Assembly: GCA_031553505.1 (NCBI GenBank)
Contig: JAVBLP010000003.1
Location: forward strand, 1 to 64,000
Source: JAVBLP01 sp031553505
Lineage (GTDB): Bacteria > Elusimicrobiota > Endomicrobiia > Endomicrobiales > Endomicrobiaceae
DNA: 64,000 nucleotides
Direction: 5' to 3'
In this document: one piece after another, positions 41,311-48,909 of the stretch
Position numbering within the stretch: position 1 is the first letter of the stretch
Layout: every line of letters begins with the position of its first letter
Position numbers and translations under genes: made by a program
The notes under the pieces: generated by a model
What the model was told of the DNA's origin: nothing
The model's input: only the letters and a program-made list of their open reading frames with translations
Database searches by the model: none

Positions 41311-42662
41311 ACAGGCACGGCGTTTTTACCATCATCTTTGCCTTTGCTCTTCTTGCGCTGCTGTACTCTCTTTTATTTCAGGGTATGGGCGTAGTCGTTT
41401 GGACATATTTTCTTGTGCTTACCGGTTTATTTTGCGGCAAATGGTTAAGAGAAACTGTTTTTATATGCGGTATTGCCGCAATTGTTTTATTTATCAAATA
41501 TATCAATCAAAACACTTTTGAATATATTATTTCCTGTACCCTTGTGCTGGCGGTTATTCCTATCCCGTACTATTTTTCAAATAAAATTGATAAAACCCAA
41601 AATGAATTTAAGAAGAAGAATTTAACAATGAAGGCGCGTTATACCGAATTAATCGCTGAAAACGCTGTAGCCTCTGATGAAAGGTACAAACATGAAGAAA
41701 GCATTGAGCGCATAATGCAGCTTTATGTTATTGGCAGGGATTTATCCAAAAACACGTCTTTAGAAGATTATGTAGACACTATTTTAAGGACTATATTAAA
41801 CAGATCGGGCGTGGTAAGCGTAAGCATATTTGACAGGGTTAAAAAAGACTGGCAGCCGCTTGCTTTTTCAAAACCTTACCAAAAAAACGACATGCTTGAG
41901 TACATACAGTGTCAGGCTTATCTTGCAAGGGAAGAAAGCTATACAATAATACCAAATCCTCCGGTTTGCAGGCATAATGAGCAGGCAATTTTCTGGCCTT
42001 TAAGGATAGAAAATGAGCTTTTAGGATGCTTTATCCTTATAGTAGAAAAAGAATACGCCAACAGGTATATAGAAGAAGGCGCTATTTTTGTGCCGCAAAT
42101 ATCATTGAGTTTGAAAAGGATTAAGCTTTTCCAGGAAGTCAGCGAAAAATCCAGAAATGACGGACTTACGGGGCTTTATCTTAAGCGTTATTTTATGGAA
42201 AGGCTCCAGTTGGAAGTCCAAAGAGAAAAACGTTACTCCGGAGGTTTTTATATAATGATGCTTGACATAGACCACTTCAAGCAGGTAAATGACAAATACG
42301 GGCATTTGGTTGGCGATAAAGTTTTGTGTGCGATAGCAAAAATCCTTGTGGATTACTCAAGGCCCGGAGATTTGGTAGGCAGGTACGGAGGGGAAGAGTT
42401 TATTGTTTTTATGCCTATGGCAACTAAAAAAGAGGCTCTCGAAATAGCCGTTAATATCAATAAAGCGGTGGAAAAGAAGAAATATAAGGCAAATGATAAG
42501 GACTTTAGCGTAACCATAAGCATAGGTTTAAGCAAGTATCCCACTGATGCCGCAAGCATAAAGCAGATTATAAATGCCGCTGACAAAGCTTTGTATAAGG
42601 CAAAACAAGAAGGGCGAAACAGAGTGGTTTTGTACGACAAATCCATAAAACTCAATCCTTGA
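41307..42662 (+). CDS. Second membrane GGDEF protein (diguanylate cyclase) with GAF-like domain
   Basis: A 451-residue paralogue of the preceding cyclase with the same plan: hydrophobic N-terminus with about four membrane segments (to residue 88), coiled coil (about 92-125), GAF-like region (about 140-270) and GGDEF domain. The motif GRYGGEEFIVFM at about 361 is intact and RPGD forms the inhibitory site five residues upstream. NDGLTGLYLKRYFMERL opens the catalytic domain. It starts in the stop of the previous gene. Two active-looking cyclases in a row with different sensors suggest separate inputs to one output. Confidence 0.92.
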   Translation: MNRHGVFTIIFAFALLALLYSLLFQGMGVVVWTYFLVLTGLFCGKWLRETVFICGIAAIVLFIKYINQNTFEYIISCTLVLAVIPIPYYFSNKIDKTQNEFKKKNLTMKARYTELIAENAVASDERYKHEESIERIMQLYVIGRDLSKNTSLEDYVDTILRTILNRSGVVSVSIFDRVKKDWQPLAFSKPYQKNDMLEYIQCQAYLAREESYTIIPNPPVCRHNEQAIFWPLRIENELLGCFILIVEKEYANRYIEEGAIFVPQISLSLKRIKLFQEVSEKSRNDGLTGLYLKRYFMERLQLEVQREKRYSGGFYIMMLDIDHFKQVNDKYGHLVGDKVLCAIAKILVDYSRPGDLVGRYGGEEFIVFMPMATKKEALEIAVNINKAVEKKKYKANDKDFSVTISIGLSKYPTDAASIKQIINAADKALYKAKQEGRNRVVLYDKSIKLNP

Positions 42663-42687
42663 CTTGCCATTTTCAAAAGTATATAAT
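42659..42687 (+). promoter_or_regulatory. Promoter of the ABC ATPase gene
   Basis: TTGACT, 17 bases, TATAAT. The -35 box overlaps the stop codon of the upstream GGDEF gene. The message would have a leader of about 45 bases. Confidence 0.75.
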
Positions 42688-42737
42688 ACATAAATCTTTA
42701 TATTTAAAAATCAACTAATTTTTTGTTTGGGGGAGCG

Positions 42738-43841
42738 ATGGCAAACATAGTACTTAAAAACGTTTGGAAACGTTTTGGCGATTTAGATATCGTAAAAAAT
42801 TTTAATATTGAGATACCGGACAAATCTTTCTGTATACTTGTAGGCCCTTCAGGATGCGGAAAAACCACCACTTTAAGAATGATAGCCGGCCTTGAAGAGA
42901 TTTCGGAAGGTGAAATATATATAGATAATGTTAAAGTAAACGACATTCCTCCGAAAAACCGCGATATAGCGATGGTTTTCCAGAGTTACGCTTTGTATCC
43001 GCACATGACCGTTTATGACAATATGGCTTTCGGCCTTAAACTCAGAGGCTACAGCAAAAAAGAAATTCAGCAGCGCGTTAACGAAGCGGCGGAAATTTTA
43101 AGCATCGGCCATCTTCTTGAAAGGCGCCCAAAACAGCTTAGCGGCGGGCAGAGGCAGAGAGTTGCGGTAGGAAGAGCGATCGTAAGAAAACCCAAAGTAT
43201 TTTTGTTTGACGAACCCCTTTCCAACCTTGACGCAAAACTCAGGGGCCAGATGAGGACAGAGCTTAAAAAAATCCACGAAAGGCTTCAAAGCACAATGAT
43301 ATACGTCACTCATGACCAGACGGAAGCTATGACAATGGGCGACAGGATATGCGTTATGAAAGAGGGAATAATCCAGCAGATAGCCGGGCCTTTAGAGCTT
43401 TATGACAATCCCGCGAATAAGTTTGTCGCAGGTTTTATCGGAAGCCCCGCAATGAACTTCTTTGACGTTGACGTAATAAATAAAAACGGCGAAATATTTT
43501 TAAACGAAGGCACTTTTGAAATTCCTTTGCCTGTCCAGTTTAAAGAAAAAGTAATGCCTTATGCCGGACAGAGAGTAACGATGGGAATAAGGCCTGAAGA
43601 TATATACGACAAATTGTTCTATAATTTATCCAATAAAGATGTCAGCAGCTTTAGCGCTACCGTAGAAGTGGTTGAACCGCTCGGAAGCGAAATTTACCTG
43701 CATTTAAACACCGGTAAAAACGAGCTTGTTGCCAAAGTTGATTCTCATAATCAGGCAAAAACAAACCAGATTATAGAGCTTGTATTTAATCTTTCAAAGA
43801 GCCATTTGTTCAGCCTTAAAGACGGCTCAAAGATTATTTAA
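42738..43841 (+). CDS. ABC transporter ATP-binding protein (MalK/UgpC/MsmX type)
   Basis: A 367-residue ATPase of the carbohydrate-uptake CUT1 class. Walker A is GPSGCGKTT, the Q-loop MVFQSYALYPHMTVYDNM, the signature LSGGQRQRVAVGRAI and Walker B VFLFDEPLSNLD, with the switch His in VTHDQTEAM. The C-terminal 120 residues are the OB/TOBE regulatory domain (MGIRPEDIY). No permease or binding protein is nearby, so it probably serves several sugar transporters encoded elsewhere, as MsmX and MsmK do. GGGGGAG precedes the ATG; an in-frame ATG five codons earlier lacks a ribosome site. Confidence 0.93.
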   Translation: MANIVLKNVWKRFGDLDIVKNFNIEIPDKSFCILVGPSGCGKTTTLRMIAGLEEISEGEIYIDNVKVNDIPPKNRDIAMVFQSYALYPHMTVYDNMAFGLKLRGYSKKEIQQRVNEAAEILSIGHLLERRPKQLSGGQRQRVAVGRAIVRKPKVFLFDEPLSNLDAKLRGQMRTELKKIHERLQSTMIYVTHDQTEAMTMGDRICVMKEGIIQQIAGPLELYDNPANKFVAGFIGSPAMNFFDVDVINKNGEIFLNEGTFEIPLPVQFKEKVMPYAGQRVTMGIRPEDIYDKLFYNLSNKDVSSFSATVEVVEPLGSEIYLHLNTGKNELVAKVDSHNQAKTNQIIELVFNLSKSHLFSLKDGSKII

Positions 43842-43983
43842 AAGCGTTCTGCGGAAGTTTGAGTTTTGGCCGGCATTATTAGATAACTGATAATCATTGC
43901 AAACGCCTCTTTAATAATCCCGTTAACCCTCCCGTTTCCGCGTAAAAAGCCGGATTTACGTTAAAATTCCGTAAAAATCGAGT

Positions 43984-44010
43984 TCTGCCTTTCAAGGCAG
44001 ATTTCTTTTA
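43984..44010 (+). terminator. Small terminator before malic enzyme
   Basis: TCTGCC, loop TTTCAA, GGCAGA, then TTTCTTTT. The stem is short (6 pairs). It lies in the 190-base gap after the ABC ATPase; no other feature is clear in that gap. Confidence 0.55.
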
Positions 44011-44033
44011 ATCTTATACCAAGGAAAACGAAA

Positions 44034-45377
44034 ATGAAGAAACAGCAAGACGTGAAAAAACTTTTGAAAGCCGCCCAGGAACCTTCAGTCCAGGCAAGAA
44101 AGATGCACCCTTTTTACAAAGGCAAAATTGAAGTTGTCCCTAAGTGCAGAATTAAAGATTTTAACGACTTTTCAATCTGGTACAGCCCGGGAGTTGCGGC
44201 TGTGTGCACAGATATTAATAAAAACCCAGAACTTGCTTACGAATATACAAATAAATGGAACAGCGTCGCGGTAGTAAGCGACGGCACCAGGGTTTTAGGA
44301 CTTGGCGATATAGGCCCTGAAGCAGGCATGCCCGTTATGGAAGGAAAAGCCCTTCTTTATAAATATCTCGGCGGCGTTGACGCGTACCCTATCTGCCTTG
44401 ATACAAAAGACGAAAAAAAGATAATTGAAACAGTAAAAATTTTGCAGCCTTCATTCGGCGGCGTAAATTTGGAAGATATAGCGCAGCCTAAATGCTTCCC
44501 TATTCTCCACACTTTGAGAAAAGAATGCCGCATACCTGTCTGGCACGACGACCAGCAGGGAACCGCGCTTGTGACTTTGGCGGGTTTTATAAACGCTTTG
44601 AAAGTTGTCGGCAAAAAAATCGGCAAAGTTAAAATAGCCATGATCGGCGCCGGTTCGGCAAACATATGCATAGCAAGGCTTTTGATGCTTTACGGCGCAA
44701 ATCCGGCGAACATAATAATGACAGACTCGAAAGGCACGCTGCATAAAGGCAGAACGGAACTTAAAAACTCGCATCCGGAAAAATGGGAAATGGCGACTGA
44801 AACAAACGGTAAAAACATACAGGGTTACATTAAAGAAGCTATGGAAAATGCCGACGCGGTTATCGCGCTTTCCACTCCAGGGCCGGACGTAATAAAAAAA
44901 GAGTGGATTAAAACTATGGCTAAAAATCCGATAGTTTTTGTCTGCGCAAACCCTGTTCCTGAAATTTGGCCGTGGGAAGCAAAAGAAGCCGGCGCGGCAG
45001 TTGTTGCGACCGGAAGAAGCGATTTTGAAAACCAGGTTAACAATTCCCTTGGTTTTCCCGGAGTGTTCCGCGGCGTTTTAGACGTAAGAGCTTCCACTAT
45101 AAGCGATACTATGGCTATAACAGCGGCTGTGGAACTTGCCGCCTGCATAGCGGATAATAAAATAAGAGCAAATAAAATTCTCCCTACAATGGATGACTGG
45201 AAGATATTCCCACAGGTTGCGGCGGCTGTCGGTATGAGGGCGATAAAAGAAAAACTTGCCGGAAGAAAGATGACTTTTGACAAACTTTATGACCAGGCCG
45301 CAGACATGATAAAAAGAAGCCGTGGCATAACCGAAACTATGATGCAGAAAGGCTATATAAGAAAATACAAAGGCTAA
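44034..45377 (+). CDS. NAD(P)-dependent malic enzyme
   Basis: A 447-residue short-form bacterial malic enzyme that oxidatively decarboxylates malate to pyruvate. Seen are FSIWYSPGVAAVCTDI, LGLGDIGPEAGMPVMEGKAL, NLEDIAQPKCFPILHTLR, PVWHDDQQGTALVTLAG (metal-binding Asp pair), the dinucleotide-binding MIGAGSANICIARLL and ATGRSDFENQVNNSLGFPG. There is no C-terminal phosphotransacetylase domain, unlike MaeB. Whether NAD or NADP is used cannot be settled from this. AAGGAAAACG precedes the ATG. The fumarase genes follow one base later, so the operon links fumarate, malate and pyruvate. Confidence 0.95.
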   Translation: MKKQQDVKKLLKAAQEPSVQARKMHPFYKGKIEVVPKCRIKDFNDFSIWYSPGVAAVCTDINKNPELAYEYTNKWNSVAVVSDGTRVLGLGDIGPEAGMPVMEGKALLYKYLGGVDAYPICLDTKDEKKIIETVKILQPSFGGVNLEDIAQPKCFPILHTLRKECRIPVWHDDQQGTALVTLAGFINALKVVGKKIGKVKIAMIGAGSANICIARLLMLYGANPANIIMTDSKGTLHKGRTELKNSHPEKWEMATETNGKNIQGYIKEAMENADAVIALSTPGPDVIKKEWIKTMAKNPIVFVCANPVPEIWPWEAKEAGAAVVATGRSDFENQVNNSLGFPGVFRGVLDVRASTISDTMAITAAVELAACIADNKIRANKILPTMDDWKIFPQVAAAVGMRAIKEKLAGRKMTFDKLYDQAADMIKRSRGITETMMQKGYIRKYKG

Positions 45378-45378
45378 A

Positions 45379-46218
45379 ATGCGCGAAATTAAAGCGGAAG
45401 ATATATCCCGTGCAGTTGAAAAGCTTTGTTCGGAAGCAAATTACGAGCTTCCGGAAGATGTCTTAAATTCGCTGAAAAAAAGCGCGTCAAACGAAAGCGG
45501 CGTTTCTAAAGAAATTTTAGGCGAGATAATAGAAAATTCAGAAATCGCTAAAAAAGAGCATATTCCTTTATGTCAGGACACGGGTACGGCTAATTTTTTT
45601 GTAAAACTAGGAAGTGGCGTAAAAATTGCCGGCGGCAGCATTTATGACGCCGTAAATAAAGGCGTTGCGGAAGGTTATAAGAAAAATTATCTCCGCAAGT
45701 CGATAGTTTCTGACCCGCTTGAGAGAAAAAACACGCAGGATAATACTCCGGCAAATATTTACTTAACTATTGTTGACGGGGAAAGTATAGAAGTGGCTTT
45801 TATGCCTAAAGGCGGCGGCAGCGAAAACGCCAGTGCTTTAAAGATGCTTGAACCGTCAGCCGGATGGGAAGGCGTAAAACAGTTTGTAATTGAAGCAGTA
45901 AACGCAAAAGGCAGAAATGCCTGCCCTCCGCTTGTGATAGGCATCGGGATCGGGGGCGATTTTGCTTCAGTAGGCCAAATTGCTAAAAAAGCTTTGTTAA
46001 GGGATATCAATTCGCAAAATCCAAACTCCTCTTACGCTTCAAAAGAAAAGGAGCTTTTTGACGAGATAAACAAGCTTAATATAGGGCCTATGGGGATGGG
46101 CGGAAATACAACGGCTTTAGGCGTTTTTATTGAGACAAAACCCGCGCATATTGCTTCACTGCCGGTTGCCGTAAGCATTCAGTGCCATTCTTGCAGAAAA
46201 AAGACGGTTATTATATAG
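45379..46218 (+). CDS. Fumarate hydratase class I, alpha subunit
   Basis: A 279-residue catalytic-cluster subunit of the two-subunit class I fumarase (FumA N-terminal/TtdA family). The three Cys that hold the 4Fe-4S cluster are visible in PLCQDTGTANFF, NACPPLVIGIGIGGD and IQCHSCRKK. PKGGGSENASALKML is the conserved Gly-rich turn. It interconverts fumarate and malate with the beta subunit encoded next. L-tartrate dehydratase is related, but the setting after malic enzyme favours fumarase. The 81 bases before the beta gene contain an AAGTAATAA...TTATTACTT dyad. Confidence 0.92.
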   Translation: MREIKAEDISRAVEKLCSEANYELPEDVLNSLKKSASNESGVSKEILGEIIENSEIAKKEHIPLCQDTGTANFFVKLGSGVKIAGGSIYDAVNKGVAEGYKKNYLRKSIVSDPLERKNTQDNTPANIYLTIVDGESIEVAFMPKGGGSENASALKMLEPSAGWEGVKQFVIEAVNAKGRNACPPLVIGIGIGGDFASVGQIAKKALLRDINSQNPNSSYASKEKELFDEINKLNIGPMGMGGNTTALGVFIETKPAHIASLPVAVSIQCHSCRKKTVII

Positions 46219-46299
46219 CAAATAACACGTAATAAGTAATAAGTAAAAGGCAAAAAAGCTAAAAGCGTTTAATGTAGTTGTTTATTACTTGAAAATACT

Positions 46300-46812
46300 A
46301 TGAATATTCAGGAAATTATATCAGATACGGACAAGCTTAAAGCCGGGCAAAGAGTGCTTTTATCTGGCACTATTTATACCGCAAGAGACGCGGCGCACGC
46401 AAGAATAGTAAAAATGCTTGATAGCGGTGAAAAACCTCCGTTTGATTTGAAAGGAAGCTCTATATATTATTGCGGACCTTCCCCTGCAAAACCTGGCGCG
46501 GTTATCGGTGCGTGCGGACCTACTACATCGGCGCGAATGGATGCTTTTACGCCAAGAATGCTGCAAGAAGGCGTAAAAATCCTGATAGGCAAAGGCGCAA
46601 GGTCTGAAGCGGTTGTCAAAGCCATAACTGATAATAAGGCTGTTTATTTTGTTGCAACCGGCGGAGTCGCGGCGCTTTTATCAAAAACCGTGTTTAAAGC
46701 GGAAGTCGCGGCTTTTGAAGATTTAGGGCCTGAAGCCGTATATAAGCTGGAAGTTAAAGATATGCCTTTGATAGTTGCTGTTGACAGTAAAGGAAAGCAA
46801 ATATTCAAGTAA
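46300..46812 (+). CDS. Fumarate hydratase class I, beta subunit
   Basis: A 170-residue beta subunit of the oxygen-sensitive fumarase. The family marks are LLSGTIYTARDAAHARIVKM, IYYCGPSPAKPG, GPTTSARMDAFTPRML and the FVATGGVAALLSKTV end region; GPTTSARM and the Arg/His of the first motif line the active site together with the alpha subunit's cluster. No strong ribosome site precedes the ATG, and the leader contains a dyad that may shape translation. The downstream gap before coaX has another AAGTAATAAG-type dyad. Confidence 0.92.
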   Translation: MNIQEIISDTDKLKAGQRVLLSGTIYTARDAAHARIVKMLDSGEKPPFDLKGSSIYYCGPSPAKPGAVIGACGPTTSARMDAFTPRMLQEGVKILIGKGARSEAVVKAITDNKAVYFVATGGVAALLSKTVFKAEVAAFEDLGPEAVYKLEVKDMPLIVAVDSKGKQIFK

Positions 46813-46891
46813 TAATTAGTAAGTAATAAGTGTTGTAGCGGCAAAAAAATCCTTATTATCTATTACTTGTTACTTATTAGTTGGAGTTTAT

Positions 46892-47689
46892 ATGTTTTTA
46901 GCATTAGATATAGGAAATACAAACATAACCATAGGCTTGTTTGGCATGGATAAAAATGTAGTTTCTCCCGGGGCGAAAAAAGTCTGGAGAATGTCTACCG
47001 CTAAAGGGCAGACGGCAGATGAATACGGTACGCTTCTTATGGATATGTTTTACTATTCCGGTTTTGACGCGAAATCGGTTACGGCTGTAGCTGTTGCAAG
47101 CGTAGTTCCTGCGCTCAATCCGGTTTTTGAAGAACTTGTAAAAAAATACTTCAACAAAAAGATCTTTTTTATAAACCATATAAACAGCGGCGGTTTAAAG
47201 TTTGGCACAGGCAACCCTAAAGAAGCCGGCGCGGACAGGATTGCCGATGTTGTCGCGGCTTATTCAATGTACGGCGGCGGATGCATAATTATAGATTTCG
47301 GGACCGCCACAACCTTTGACTGCGTTGATATTAAAGGCAGGTATATGGGCGGCGCTATAGCTCCGGGACCGATGATTTCGGCACAGTCTTTAAATATTAA
47401 AACTGCGCAGCTTCCGCAAGTAGAGATGAAAAAGCCGTTAAAAGCGGTCGGATCTGCTACCGTTGAATGTATACAGTCAGGTTTATACTTTGGTTATGTA
47501 GGGCTTATAAAAGAACTTATCAAAAGAATAAAAAGTGAAATGAAAATTAACCATATAATAGCGACCGGCGGCCTTGCAAGTATGATGATAAGTGAAATAA
47601 AAGAGATAGGCACGGTGTGTCCGGATCTTACGCTTGAGGGGATACGCATTATATGGATGAAAACAAACCCAAAAAAGAGGAAAAGATGA
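46892..47689 (+). CDS. coaX: Type III pantothenate kinase
   Basis: A 265-residue kinase of the ASKHA fold that phosphorylates pantothenate, the first step to coenzyme A. The phosphate loop is ALDIGNTNITIGLFG at the start, AGADRIADVVAAY carries the catalytic Asp, and IIIDFGTATTFDCVD with GGAIAPGP forms the substrate pocket. Length and motifs match the CoaX class, which needs potassium and resists CoA feedback. GGAG lies ahead of the ATG. The C-terminal tail is basic, and its stop overlaps the next start (ATGA). Confidence 0.95.
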   Translation: MFLALDIGNTNITIGLFGMDKNVVSPGAKKVWRMSTAKGQTADEYGTLLMDMFYYSGFDAKSVTAVAVASVVPALNPVFEELVKKYFNKKIFFINHINSGGLKFGTGNPKEAGADRIADVVAAYSMYGGGCIIIDFGTATTFDCVDIKGRYMGGAIAPGPMISAQSLNIKTAQLPQVEMKKPLKAVGSATVECIQSGLYFGYVGLIKELIKRIKSEMKINHIIATGGLASMMISEIKEIGTVCPDLTLEGIRIIWMKTNPKKRKR

Positions 47690-48432
47690 AAAAAGTACTT
47701 ATTCTGTCCACATTTTTTATGTTTTGCAGTGCGGCGGTTTTTGCAGGGCCTTATGATGCTTTCAATTGGACATTAAATAATGCTCCTACCGAATCCATAG
47801 CGCAAGACTATTTAGACGCTTTCGCGAAAGATGTCGGGCAGGCAATAGCGGGCGGGTCTTACGGAGTAGGTGCCGGGCTCGGCTCTTTGGGAGTTTATTT
47901 GAGCATAAAAATGTCTTACCAGCAGGTTTCAAACGATGACAGAATAGTAAGAAATTCCGGCGAAGACTCTATAATTTATCCGATTGTCCAGGGTGAAATA
48001 AGGCTTCCTTATAAATTTGACGCGATATTAAGAATTTCAAATATGAATGAAACAACCCTTTTAGGCGGCGGTTTAAGATATGAAGTTTTGGAAGGGAGAG
48101 ATTTGATTATTCCTACCGTTTCCGCGCAGTCTGTTTATAACTATCTTATTGCCGACTCGTCCGAGTATAAATTTAACGCGTGGAACTTAAAAACTGGTGT
48201 TACGGCGTTTTTTGGAGAAATTCCTGTCATTCAGCCTTATGTTTTTGTCAGCTTTGACGTAACCGGATTGAAGCCTATTTCATCTGATTATTCAAACCTT
48301 TCGTCACAAGTTTACGGGGCAGGCTATGGAATCGGTGCCAACTTAAGCCTTGGAATGCTTAATATAACAGGCTCAATTTCAATGTATGACAGCCAGCCCA
48401 ACTACAATTTCGGGCTTTTTATCGGCATATAA
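47686..48432 (+). CDS. Putative outer-membrane beta-barrel protein
   Basis: A 248-residue protein with a clear signal peptide (MKKVLILSTFFMFCSAAVFA-GP). The rest is strand-rich with alternating residues and many Gly and aromatic positions (YGVGAGLGSLGVYLSIKMSY, YGAGYGIGANLSLGM, NFGLFIGI at the end), as in small outer-membrane barrels. No named family is recognised. GAGGAAAAG lies within the end of coaX. Its coupling to coaX looks like chance packing rather than shared function. It is followed by the groES control region. Confidence 0.7.
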   Translation: MKKVLILSTFFMFCSAAVFAGPYDAFNWTLNNAPTESIAQDYLDAFAKDVGQAIAGGSYGVGAGLGSLGVYLSIKMSYQQVSNDDRIVRNSGEDSIIYPIVQGEIRLPYKFDAILRISNMNETTLLGGGLRYEVLEGRDLIIPTVSAQSVYNYLIADSSEYKFNAWNLKTGVTAFFGEIPVIQPYVFVSFDVTGLKPISSDYSNLSSQVYGAGYGIGANLSLGMLNITGSISMYDSQPNYNFGLFIGI

Positions 48433-48493
48433 GCATTGCTAACCTGTAAAAACATTTTCACATTTTTGTTTAGCCCAGACGCTATATCAGCTA

Positions 48494-48522
48494 TTGACAA
48501 AAATAAGCAATCTTTATATAAT
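48494..48522 (+). promoter_or_regulatory. Consensus sigma70 promoter of groES-groEL
   Basis: TTGACA, exactly 17 bases, TATAAT: all twelve positions match. The start point would fall inside the CIRCE-like operator that follows. Confidence 0.92.
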
Positions 48523-48548
48523 CAGCACTCGTAGTAATACAGTGATAA
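48522..48548. promoter_or_regulatory. Degenerate CIRCE operator (HrcA site)
   Basis: TCAGCACTC, nine bases, CAGTGATAA. Against the CIRCE consensus TTAGCACTC-N9-GAGTGCTAA the left arm matches 8 of 9 and the right arm 7 of 9, with the right spacing. It overlaps the last base of the -10 box and the start point, where HrcA repression is expected. Confidence 0.78.
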
Positions 48549-48597
48549 TTTAGAATAGCTTTATAAAGCATAAAAAAAACTTGAAGGAGGCAGTAAA

Positions 48598-48882
48598 ATG
48601 ATCAGACCGTTAGGAGACAAGATTTTAGTTAAGCCTGCAGAGGCTAAAGAAGTAAAAAAAGGCGGTATAATAATTCCGGACACTGCGAAAGAAAAACCGC
48701 AGGAAGGCGAAGTTGTCGCAGTCGGCAAAGGAAAAACCACCGATGACGGCAAAGTTATAGCGCTTGACGTAAAAGCAGGGGATAAAGTTCTTTTCGGGAA
48801 ATATTCCGGAACAGAAGTTAAAATTGACGATAACGATTACCTAATAATGACCCAGGATGACATTCTTGGAATAATTGAATAA
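48598..48882 (+). CDS. groES: Co-chaperonin GroES
   Basis: The 94-residue lid subunit that caps GroEL. MIRPLGDKILVKPAEAKE is the typical start. The mobile loop is KKGGIIIPDTAKEKPQEGEV, where the III triplet contacts GroEL, followed by KAGDKVLFGKYSGTEVKID and YLIMTQDDILGI. AAGGAGG is seven bases ahead of the ATG. It is the first gene of the two-gene chaperonin operon, 27 bases before groEL. Confidence 0.97.
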   Translation: MIRPLGDKILVKPAEAKEVKKGGIIIPDTAKEKPQEGEVVAVGKGKTTDDGKVIALDVKAGDKVLFGKYSGTEVKIDDNDYLIMTQDDILGIIE

Positions 48883-48909
48883 TCTAACACATATATAAGG
48901 AGAAAAAAA

